NCBI GenBank assembly: GCA_036897485.1
Contig: JAYMTF010001971.1
Span: 1 to 20,392, forward strand
Source of the DNA: Pelargonium nanum
Lineage: Eukaryota; Streptophyta; Magnoliopsida; Geraniales; Geraniaceae
Direction: 5' to 3'
DNA: 20,392 nt
Of this stretch, positions 1 through 7,533 are shown piece after piece. The position numbers and the translations under genes are program-made. A model generated the notes under the pieces. It was not told the origin of the DNA, did no database searches, and was given only the letters and a program-made list of their open reading frames with translations. Within the stretch, counting starts at the first letter, position 1, and each line of letters starts with the position of its first letter.

Positions 1-730
1 GCATAAGATAAGTTAGTAAGAAGTCATTGAATTTGCAACAACAATCACACAATTAGGGAAAATCCAACCCTAACCAACTCATCCTCAATTTTTAAAGAAA
101 TGGGAAAGTAGGCACTCATTTTGGACGAAGAGAGTGTAATATTTAGCTATATGAAAATTAATTCTTTAATAATAAAAATCATTCACATATTTATATATTC
201 TTTGTTTATATTAAAGTTATAATTAACTACAAAAAATACAAATATGTTAAATTACAATGTAAATTTCTTATATTAAAAAAAAAGGTAACCAAAATTAAAT
301 TACATTGTAGTGATGTGCCCCACCACCCCACCCAACCCCAACCATTTCCACATTTCCCTCCCCATGTGTCCAAAACCTTTTAATTCATCCATCTTTTTAT
401 CTTCCTAATTCATCCAATCTCAATTTTCTCTCACACAATCCCTGCAACGAAACTCAATACAACCCATCCAATCTCAATCCCTCTCCCCTCCCTCAATCTA
501 CCAGCTGGACGCATTAGGCAAGGCATTTTACAATAATCTGCATGATCAAGCTTGAAAGTATATAACTAGAATACTCATTTTATAATCTATATGTTTCTTC
601 ATCAAAAACTCTCTAAAAAAATACAAAGAAAAAAAAAACATATTAAGTTTTAGATATAATTAAACTAATTTGCAGTAGCAGTTAAAAATGGCAAGTCCCG
701 TATTAGAAACAAAAGTCTCAGAAAAGGCAC
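1..730. other. AT-rich stretch, probably intron of the COMMD9-like gene
   Basis: No coding exon is recognised on either strand. The stretch holds A/T runs and a pyrimidine-rich block at about 305-510, with partly repeated CATCCAATCTCAAT words near 413-426 and 467-480. It follows an exon donor on the minus strand, so it is most simply intron, but no acceptor can be assigned. Confidence 0.4.
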
Positions 731-901
731 CTGTTCTTCAGACGAATCCTCCTTCCATTGATTCTGATATTTCTGGAGCAACAATATCAGAATGCTTTGC
801 AACTCCAGTGGCAAATCGGGTGGAAGCAACTTCAAAAGATCATCGCCTGTGAAATTGTCATTCACACATTTTCTGATAAGCGAACGTAGACATGCCAAAA
901 C
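731..901 (-). CDS. COMMD9-like gene, coding exon 2
   Basis: The exon encodes 57 residues from VLACLRSLIRKC to WKEDSSEEQ. It is preceded by an AG acceptor at 903-902 and followed by GTGCCT at 730-725, a GT donor with weak downstream consensus. Reading past the donor gives a non-family tail and a stop. Confidence 0.66.
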
Positions 902-1261
902 CTAATTCCACAATTCCCACTCATCAGACGAGCATACATATCAAAAACATCAATCCAAAGACAAAGCTACTTCTCGTTCAAGAAAAAGAAAAACTAGTAT
1001 GAACTCTGCATAAGTTTAGTGGTAGAAACTGACCAACATCAATTAACCGAAGAAAATGAAAGAGAATAGAGTTGGTAGCAATACAGGATCAACTTCACTG
1101 ACTGATGAAAGATTAAGGAGAGATTGGATTTGGGATTTCTCGGGAGAGCGAAGACCAGTTTTTCTTGTACTCCACAAAGTTGAGAGGATGTTGTCAAGCT
1201 CTTGCTCAGACTTTATGCCCGAGAGCTTGTGCAGTTGCAAGTACAGTGTGTCTGTCTCCAT
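731..1261 (-). CDS. COMMD9-like COMM-domain protein, first two coding exons (partial gene)
   Basis: Two minus-strand exons join in phase: 1085-1261 (59 codons, from the ATG at 1261-1259) and 731-901 (57 codons). The exon 1 donor is CCT|GTATTG and the exon 2 acceptor is TTAG|GTTTTG. The joined 116 residues begin METDTLYLQLHKLSG, run through SEVDP-VLACLRSLIRKC and end NQWKEDSSEEQ. I recall this pattern from a conserved plant family that aligns with the N-terminal helical part of human COMMD9 (compare its LFPENFHQNLKNLL with LLPPDLPLELQSIL here). COMMD proteins form the Commander complex in animals; the plant role is unclear. A GTGCCT donor follows EEQ. The C-terminal COMM domain is not seen in 1-730 and is expected left of the window. 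Exon structure is solid; the family name is less certain. Confidence 0.66.
1085..1261 (-). CDS. COMMD9-like gene, coding exon 1
   Basis: The exon encodes 59 residues rich in Leu and charged helix formers, ending SSVSEVDP. It ends in phase 0 at a GTATTG donor. The reading frame stays open past the donor for a few codons, but the expected VLACLRSL continuation is found only in the next exon, which supports the splice. Confidence 0.66.
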
Positions 1262-2100
1262 TACTCGGGATTTAGTATTGATTTAATCGAGTACTCAGCA
1301 GGCCTACTCACTTTCCAGGAACCTCTATTGAACCCTTGTTCAATTCATGCCCTGCTTGACAAACTTTTGCATTGACTTTCAACCCAACACAAATAAATGC
1401 AATATGGTCATCCAGTGATGAAATTTTTCTAGCTATGAAAAAAAAAGTGAGAAAATGAAGTAATGATGTATATCAAGGATGTAATAACAGAAAAAATACA
1501 CTGTCTATAAATTAAAATATAGTTAGGCTAGACAGTGCATTTGGAGCTAAATAATTTTAGCAAATGCATGTTATTTTGTATAAATTTTGATCGGAGCAAA
1601 TGATTTCTCTTTAAAACAACTAATTTTAAATCTTGGCAAAGAAAGCCGGTTGCCCAAGATATAAACTTTGATCGGAGCAAATGATTTCTCTTCAAAACAA
1701 CTGATTTTAAATCTTTGCATAGAAAGCCGGTTGCCCAAGACTCCCCACTACCTATTATTATCAATCCCCCAATAAAGGAAAGCTAGCATTAATCTCTAAA
1801 ATTATGGCTGGGATAATAGGGAGTGCACAATTTACCATTTATAGCTCTTGGCAAGGACCTAGTGAGGAGGGGATTAGAAAGAAGGGCTTTGCTATAGATG
1901 TATCTCTTCCAGAGAAAATAGATGTATGGTATGCCTCCAACCGGTTAATGATGAAATCATAAACAAAAAGACGTCGCACATGGAAATACCCTATTCGAAG
2001 GGTTCTCGCTCACTGTTTATCTTCCCCAAATCAATGTACAAAAACCTTGCTCCTTTTGCTTGTAATCTACTCACAACTACCAATATTGAGAAATGTCAAA
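1262..2100. other. Non-coding stretch upstream of the COMMD9-like ATG
   Basis: No supported coding exon is seen; short open frames here have no family resemblance. It contains the 81-bp tandem pair at 1580-1741. If the COMMD9-like gene uses the leader copy near 2554, most of this stretch would be its leader intron. Confidence 0.4.
1580..1741. repeat. 81-bp tandem duplication, two copies
   Basis: The word GATCGGAGCAAATGATTTCT recurs at 1589 and 1670, and GAAAGCCGGTTGCCCAAGA ends both units. The copies differ at only a few bases, so the duplication is fairly recent. No coding content is apparent. Confidence 0.85.
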
Positions 2101-2104
2101 CATT

Positions 2105-2610
2105 TGAAATGCAATATGGCATTGGCACATGGAGCTATCATTTTGAAGATCCCATAGAATGGCTTCTAAACAAAAACACAAACATTTCTAAAATTTATCA
2201 TTTTGAAAAGGGAAAAATAAAAAAGAAGCAAAATTTATTGATTCTAAGGTGTAAAGTAATCACAACTATCAGCATCCATCAGAATCAAACATTCAAAATG
2301 CATTCTAGGTAAGCGCGTGTAACTATGAGATTGAAGAAGCATAATCAAGTGGAGACAAACAAACAAGAAATGTATTGTTTGTAATCTAATGACAACTCAA
2401 AACCAATGACCTAACATTGGTAGTAGCTATGCTAAACCCATTTTTCCCTCAAAATGAGTGTCCAGTACAAAAACCCTTTCATTACCGGTGGGCGTATCGA
2501 GGTGGTGTGGTGCATAGAATTTCATACGATTGGAGAGAAAAAGAGGGCTGACCTGATCGATGAAGATTTCGCTAATTCTGTTTGTGGTTTTGGGCACTGC
2601 CTCTACTCCT
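2105..2610 (-). repeat. Inverted duplicate of the leader exon and intron start found at 6360-6860
   Basis: Read on the minus strand, this block follows the same order of words as plus-strand 6360-6860: GTGCCC with CGAAACCACA-like sequence, then CATCGATCAGGTCAGC, a T/C tract, ACCTCGAT, CACCGG, TACTGGA, AGGGAAAAA, GGGTTTAGCAT, ACTACCAATGTT, TTGATTATG, GAATGTTTGATTCTGATG, TAGTTGTGATTACTTTA, TTGTTTAGAAGCC and AAAATGATAG. Identity looks near 75-80% with small indels. The splice donor CAG|GTCAGC is kept in both copies, with the exon end at 2553 on the minus strand here. Confidence 0.85.
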
Positions 2611-2640
2611 CACTCTCCACTCCGAAACCCCAAATTAAAG
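2554..2640 (-). other. Possible 5' UTR exon for the minus-strand gene
   Basis: This is the exonic part of the inverted duplicate and ends at the conserved donor CAG|GTCAGC (junction 2553/2552). It points toward the COMMD9-like coding exons about 1.3 kb downstream, so it could be their untranslated first exon. The acceptor is not clear, and a dead copy is equally possible. Confidence 0.3.
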
Positions 2641-2800
2641 TTGCAATTAACATATTTGCTGGCTGCAATGTTTTTCCAATCAAAATAGCCGTTTCATGCA
2701 CCGCAAACAACGGTAAAATTAATTATTATTATTTTTGGCAAAAAAATTAAAAAAAAAATGGAATTTTTTTTTCTTATTAAAAGATCATGTATTAATTCAT

Positions 2801-2968
2801 GAGTTTTATGTTTTCAAATCCCTGAACTCGTTTTTCTATAGAGTTGGCCCCTAGACTCTGATTTTAGCTGACCTAATTCTCGGATTTTAAAATTTTAATT
2901 TTTCAGCCTCTTAGACCTGTTGTAGCCGGTTGACCCATGCCTCGTCATCGGTAGTGCCACGTAGGCCA
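2801..2968 (+). repeat. Left terminal inverted repeat of the Pack-MULE
   Basis: It pairs with 3749-3921 on the opposite strand. It begins GAGTTTTATG just inside the ATTAATTCAT flank and ends around the GGTTGACCCATGCC and CCACGTAGGCC words. Confidence 0.82.
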
Positions 2969-3084
2969 TGAAAGTTGTAGGTTGACCCGGTCTTCTCATC
3001 TTTCTCCTACTCTTCGCCACACTTCTCATCTCCTTTTTCAATTTTGATTATGCTCCTGGCCTCTCTCTTTCTCTGCCATTTTTT

Positions 3085-3309
3085 ATGTCCCAATTTATCG
3101 CCCTCCATTCTTCTCGCAACGCCATATGTTCTTCGATCCCCACGAATATGCGTCGATTCTCTTTCCGAGCAGTCGTCGCCTGCCAGTCCCTTTCTTTCAC
3201 CACCGAGCACCTCGACTTTCGCCGGCCTCCTGCGAGCCTCTACGAGGTCCTCCGGGTCAAGCACAACACGTCTCCGACCGAGATCAAGACCAGCTATCGA
3301 AGCCTCGCG
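3085..3309 (+). pseudogene. Captured fragment of a plastid DnaJ11-like J-domain gene inside the Pack-MULE
   Basis: From an ATG at 3085, residues 1-48 are Ser/Arg-rich like a chloroplast transit region. Residues 49-75 read PASLYEVLRVKHNTSPTEIK and on to YRSLA, the start of a J-domain (helix I and the start of helix II) as in small plant chloroplast DnaJ11 proteins. The match stops before the HPD loop, which is essential for stimulating Hsp70, so the fragment cannot act as a J-protein. The frame stays open to 3435 with unrelated Trp/Val-rich sequence, so any transcript could encode a chimeric 116-residue peptide. GC content is clearly higher than the flanks, fitting capture of coding DNA. Confidence 0.75.
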
Positions 3310-3715
3310 AATATGTGGTGGTGGAGAGGCGACGATGTGGTGGTGGCATACAGATTGAGAGTGCACTGGGATTTGGAGAAAGTTGTTCGATTAGTCGAAA
3401 AAGTATCGGTGCTAGCAGGATTTGGAGGAAGATGAGCTCCAAAAACAGGATAAAAATTAGAGGCGGCAAGTTTATGGAGTTGTAGCAAAAGATGATCTTC
3501 TCGGTCCGTAATGTTTGGTTCTCTGTTTCTGCTCGCCTCAAAACTCAAAAAATGGTGGTGGAGGACGAGATTGAGGGTGCACCGCGACGATTGATGGAGG
3601 ATGGCGGAGAGGTGAGGAAGAAGGTCAAAAAGGTGGGAACAATGCCCAGAAAGACTATGATGGACGATGGATCTTCGTTTGCTTCGATCGGACGGCTCAT
3701 CTCTATACAATAATA
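3310..3715. other. Remaining Pack-MULE interior, unassigned
   Basis: GGTGG-rich sequence follows the J-domain piece. A roughly 35-bp segment containing GATTGAG(A/G)GTGCAC near 3354-3366 recurs imperfectly near 3570-3582. It may be a second captured or internally duplicated piece; I do not recognise the source. Confidence 0.35.
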
Positions 3716-3748
3716 TATTATGTTGACCCATGCCACGTTGGACGTCTG

Positions 3749-3921
3749 ACATGGTCGGCCTACGCGACACAACCAGTGATGTGGCATGGGTCAACCGGCT
3801 ACAAAAGGTTTCAGGGGCTGAAAAATTAAAAAATTAAAGTCCGGGGATCGAGTCAGCTAAAGTCAGAGTGTATGGGTCAACTCTATAAAAAAAAGTCCAA
3901 GGGATCTGAAAACATAAAACC
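3749..3921 (-). repeat. Right terminal inverted repeat of the Pack-MULE
   Basis: The reverse complement begins GGTTTTATGTTTTCA and matches the left repeat over its length. Its inner part also forms half of a local palindrome centred near 3759. Confidence 0.82.
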
Positions 3922-4825
3922 ATTAATTCATAAACATGCTCATCAACCAAGCTGCCACCGGTGGACATTCGAAAACGACCAAATTACATCGGTCAGACAT
4001 AAAATAAGAAGTCCTAACTAACTCATGAGCTACAATATTCATAAATCGATAGACAAAGGAAAAACAAACTTCCTCTAAACACGAAGTTAAACGATACAAT
4101 CATTTATAACCATACCATAAAAACTACGCATTTTGGATCCTAACGCGAGATATGAAATCACATTCTTCGCATCACTTTCCACTACCACCCGCCGCCAACC
4201 CAACAGTTTTATCCACGATAATGCCTCCCTCACCCCCATCACCTCCACCATCGCCCACGATCTCGCACAACCATTCCAACGCCTGCACCCACCTCCCAAC
4301 CACTTCCGTTCAATATCCTTTAATACCCAGCCCACATCATACCCTTCATGGCAAAAAACAACACCATTAATGTTGAGCTTAACAAAGTCCAGCTATAACT
4401 TCCTCCATTGTCAATTAGTTGCTCATTCAACCACCACAACCCGTCTCAACCTCACCCCCCTCCTCCACTGCACAAGCTATGAGCCAGCCCGACAGATTCT
4501 CATCTGCCACCCGACAAACCACCTCAGGCAATTGAACCAAACCATCCTATACCGCCAAATTTTGTCGGCGCCACAAGCTCCACCCGATATAGAGAGTCAT
4601 GGCCTGAGCTTCTCCCACCAACTTCCCCTCCACCACTTTCATCCAATCCATAATCGACGTATAGCTTATCACCACACCTTCCAAACCAACGCACCGCCAC
4701 ACCGTCAGAGCAGCACTACAGTATGCAAGCAATACTTGACTGTTTCGGGGACTAAACCACAAAGTGAGCATAAATCAGTGTGGGGAAATTTTTGATAGAG
4801 TGGAGGGCAGATTTTTGTCGGAGGT

Positions 4826-5423
4826 GTTATGTTGTTTTATGGAGACCCCGCAACGATGAGCTTTGGAACAACATGTCATGGTCGACAACCCAAATCGTCT
4901 AAGTCACATGAGAGCTATTCAGGGGGTGTTTGGAAAAGCATGAGAGAAGAGTGAGGAGTTTGGTGGTGGCTGCAACAGAGGCAGAGATGGGGTGGAGTAG
5001 ACTGTTTGCTGGTGTTGTCAAATTAAAATGTGATGCCGCCTGTTTTCCCACGCATGGTAGGATAAGTATTAGTTGAGTTAGTCGGAATGAGGTCGGGGAT
5101 TGTTCGGGAGCAAGTTTGTAGTCTCGACCTGCAAGTTTGGACACTAGGAAAGCCGAGGTTTGGGCGGTCAAGGAAGTGTTGCAGTATGTGCGGCTAGGGG
5201 ATGGAGGTCGGTGGTTGTGGAAGGCGACTCGAAATTGATGATGGTGGCGCTCCAGCTGAATAAGAGGGAAATAGGGAGGGTTGGTTTATTAATAGATGAT
5301 TGTTTGTCACTTGCAGATAGGTTCAGTAATGTCGATTTTGCTTTTGTGTATCACTCTGCGAATTCGGTAGCTCGCGAAATAGCTAGACTCTCAAGTTATG
5401 AGCTAGAGGTTAGAATTCTTTGA
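4826..5423 (+). mobile_element. Second L1-type LINE RNase H fragment, opposite orientation
   Basis: Plus-strand translation shows LWRPRNDELWNN near 4836-4871, the linker typical before the RNase H domain of plant L1 elements. It is followed by KLKCDAACF (about 5017-5043) and then, in an open frame, KAEVWAVKEVL, GWRSVVVEGDSKL, LLIDDCLSLADRF and VYHSANSVAREIARLS, ending at a stop at 5421-5423. The catalytic Asp (CDA), Glu (AEVW) and Asp (EGD) are kept. Frame changes and stops lie upstream, before about 5145. It is a different subfamily from the minus-strand copy, judging by the low similarity of the two domains. It is 5' truncated and no clear A tail is seen. Confidence 0.7.
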
Positions 5424-5790
5424 GTAAGGATATTATGGTTCATATTTCAATTTTGCTTGTATCAGATTTGAGTTTTTTTTTACGCAAAGACTAATAATTT
5501 ATTACTTTAAATCAGATGATTAAAAAAAACAAAACAAAACTTTAGGCTTGAAGACCAATCCACTTATACAATTTTGACAAAGATATCGAAAACCTAAGTA
5601 ACTTGTGAACCACTTGGTTCACATACCAACCTGTAAACAAAAAATTGACACTACCAAATTGAGGCATAATGACTAAAACATCATGAATATATAATCAAAC
5701 CGAAGGCACTGAAATCATTCCCATCAACTTGAATAATCAAGTTGAAAGCACTACAATCCCCCAGCCTGAAAAGCACAAACAACTGAAAAT
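5424..5790. other. Non-coding spacer
   Basis: AT-rich sequence with a T run at 5473-5481. No gene, RNA or clear element end is recognised. A minus-strand open frame across 5681-5878 has no family resemblance. Confidence 0.4.
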
Positions 5791-5791
5791 A

Positions 5792-6122
5792 ATTGCATTT
5801 GAAGTTTAAGGCAACCACGTTGATGGCTCTGCAACCACCTCTTGCAACCATATGGTCTGCCATCTTAATCAACAACAAAATCGAAAACTGATCCTATATA
5901 ACTCTAACCAAATCACCACGTTTCAAGCCACATTCTTCTTCTCTGCAACTGCCTATTGCACTTGAAGTTTAAGGCGACCACATGGAAGGCTCCGTCAGCC
6001 GCTTCTCGCCACCATAGAGTATGTCATCTTATTCAACAACAAACTCGAAGATTGATATGATAACTCCAACCAAACTATCACCTTTCAAACCACATTCTTC
6101 TTCACTACAACTGCCTCTTGCT
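5792..6122. repeat. 163-bp tandem duplication, two copies
   Basis: The copies are marked by TTGAAGTTTAAGGC at about 5799 and 5962, CAACAACAAA(A/C)TCGAA, and CCACATTCTTCTTC before CTGCCT(A/C)TTGC at 5949 and 6111. Divergence is higher than in the 81-bp pair, roughly 15-20% by eye. The pair lies just upstream of the putative CID gene promoter. Confidence 0.8.
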
Positions 6123-6336
6123 GCCCTGGACATGTACCAATAAAAAAACACCGCAAATTTACGCTGCCACGACTTTGCAAACTTTTAAAAACATATTAAC
6201 TTACTATTAAAGCAAAATTTCGTTATCTTAGAATTTTTTTAACCGTAACTGAGAAAATATTATAGAGACAAATATAGGCGGGGAAGAGTCCTAGCACGAC
6301 CGCACGCAGTAAACAGAAAAGAAATAGAAAAGTAAA

Positions 6337-6344
6337 AAACCCTA
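6337..6344 (+). promoter_or_regulatory. Telo-box-like AAACCCTA near the presumed transcription start
   Basis: AAACCCTA is a known plant promoter element, often close to start sites of genes active in dividing cells. It lies about 120 bp before the presumed leader-exon donor. The inverted copy near 2640-2700 does not keep it. Single short match, so weak. Confidence 0.3.
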
Positions 6345-6467
6345 TCCGTGCCCTTGAGTTGTGTTCAGCCCTGCTGTTAGTGCCCTAAGCCCGAAACCAC
6401 ACACTGATTCTGCTCCGTCTTCAATCGAAACAGCCTTCTCTGTTTTCTTCTCTCAGCCATCGATCAG
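6345..6467 (+). other. Probable 5' UTR exon of the CID-domain gene
   Basis: A pyrimidine-rich leader-like stretch ends CATCGATCAG|GTCAGC, a good plant donor followed by a T/C-rich intron start. No long open frame crosses it. The next acceptor before the coding ATG is TTTTAG at 11631-11636, implying a leader intron of about 5.2 kb unless further leader exons exist. Conservation of the donor in the inverted copy at 2553 supports it. The start boundary is a guess. Confidence 0.42.
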
Positions 6468-6860
6468 GTCAGCTCTCTCTTTCTTTCCACTTGCTATCAA
6501 TTTCTCTACGCTACCTCGATTGTCACGCCGTCTCTGGCCACCGGATTTTCTACTGGATGGTGAATTTTAGGGAAAAAGGGTTTAGCATGGGTAGTACCAA
6601 TGTTGGATTTTTTTTGTTGCCTCCTTTTGATTATGGTTCTTCAAATTGATAGTTCCATGCGCGAATGTTTGATTCTGATGTATGTTTTTAGTTGTGATTA
6701 CTTTAGACTTTCCAATCAGTATTTTTTTTTTGTTGAAGAAGATAATTCCATGTGCTAACACAATACTGCTTGTCATTTTTTGTTTGTTTGTTTAGAAGCC
6801 ATAATTGTGTTAATTTTTGGATTATAAAATGATAGTGCTATGTGGTAAGGCAATATTTTT
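6360..6860 (+). repeat. Plus-strand arm of the inverted leader duplication
   Basis: It matches minus-strand 2105-2610 along its length (marker words listed in that entry). The arms are about 3.75 kb apart, and the transposon cluster lies between them. Confidence 0.85.
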
Positions 6861-7160
6861 TTAATGTTATTGGTGCTTAGAAGTGGAAATGAAGAGAAAG
6901 AATCTATTTTTTTTTTCTTGCTCTTCAAAATGGTAGTTCTATATGCTGATACTATTGAATTTCAATTGTTTATAATCACAACCAGAAGCAATAATTTTGT
7001 TTTTCTTTTATTTACCCTCCCCCTAAAAACTTCACTAAGAGTTAAGAAAGCTTTTAGCCCTGAAACATAATGACGACGAACATATTAATTTCAGAATAGT
7101 TTTAAACCCTAGCCATTTTTTTTTTGTTTCTTCAAAATGATAGTCCTATCTTCTTTGTGC
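6640..7160 (+). repeat. Diverged repeats of about 95-100 bp inside the leader intron
   Basis: A motif close to AAATGATAGT(T/C)CTATGTGC followed by a CAATATT-like word recurs near 6646, 6742, 6828, 6928 and 7137. Spacing is about 85-100 bp for the first four and about 210 bp to the last. The minus-strand copy shows the same motif near 2127-2140 and 2190-2200, so the array predates the inverted duplication. Confidence 0.5.
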
Positions 7161-7533
7161 TTTCACAATATTTGATCTTATGAAAGTAATGTAGGATCTT
7201 TCTGTGTGGCTGTGTGCTAACAATGTAGAGACATAATAATTTAGATGAGAAGATTAAGATGACTGAAAGACAATAAATTTGTATTTAATATTTGTTTTTA
7301 AGAACTAAAGTCAATATACTTTGAAGAGAAACCATATTTCTAACCGAACTCTCTATCTTTATATTTTTTAATAAGAGCGTGAGAGAGATTTTGTAAATCT
7401 ATCGATTCGGAGAAGATAAACAATTAAAGGATTTTTTTTTTGAAAGAATTAAAATCAGTTTGTTTTAAAGAGAAATTATTGATTCCTATATAGGAATAAA
7501 TGAGAGCTCAACTTTTGTTTACATGTTCGAGGG

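Larger units (their letters stand above)
2801..3921. mobile_element. Pack-MULE (non-autonomous Mutator-like element) with long terminal inverted repeats
   Basis: The ends are inverted repeats of about 165-170 bp: 2801-2968 matches the reverse complement of 3749-3921 through words such as TTTTATGTTTTCA, TATAGAGTTG, TTTAGCTGAC, TTTTTCAGCC and GTAGCCGGTTGACCCATGCC. A 10-bp direct repeat ATTAATTCAT flanks the element (2791-2800 and 3922-3931), the size expected of Mutator target duplications (9-11 bp). The interior is more GC-rich than the surroundings and carries a DnaJ gene fragment, with no transposase. This is the definition of a Pack-MULE. Terminal-repeat divergence looks near 20-25%, so it is not young. 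Confidence 0.85.
2764..4825 (-). mobile_element. L1-type LINE 3' end (zinc knuckle and RNase H), split by a Pack-MULE
   Basis: On the minus strand from about 4825 the translation gives a zf-RVT-like segment (DLCSLCG...PETV...CLH), then the typical LWRRQNLAVW segment, then an RNase H domain: KLNINGVVF, GWVLKDIERKW, VREALSWIKLLGWRRVVVESD, and RFMNIVAHELVR near the end, finishing WLMSMFMN and a stop at the MULE border. Several frame changes and stops lie between these parts. The first catalytic Asp (usually KLNxDG) reads Asn here. Beyond the MULE, 2764-2790 read on the minus strand gives a short 3' UTR and an A run, as expected of a LINE tail. The element is 5' truncated and decayed. Confidence 0.72.

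Noticed and set aside
1056-1286. 76-residue plus-strand open frame
   Set aside because: It is antisense to the well-supported COMMD9-like exon 1.
1926-2312. 128-residue plus-strand open frame
   Set aside because: Most of it lies in the inverted leader/intron duplicate; composition and content look non-coding.
3085-3435. A working DnaJ chaperone gene
   Set aside because: The J-domain stops before the HPD motif and the sequence lies between Mutator-type terminal repeats.
3294-3794. 166-residue minus-strand open frame inside the MULE
   Set aside because: It overlaps the antisense of the captured DnaJ piece and the terminal repeat, with no family resemblance.
4133-4795. 220-residue plus-strand open frame rich in Thr, Pro and His
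   Set aside because: It is the opposite-strand shadow of the minus-strand LINE RNase H and zinc-knuckle region.
4087-5423. A single LINE with a twin-priming 5' inversion
   Set aside because: Both halves contain an RNase H domain and the two differ strongly, so they cannot be two parts of one insertion.
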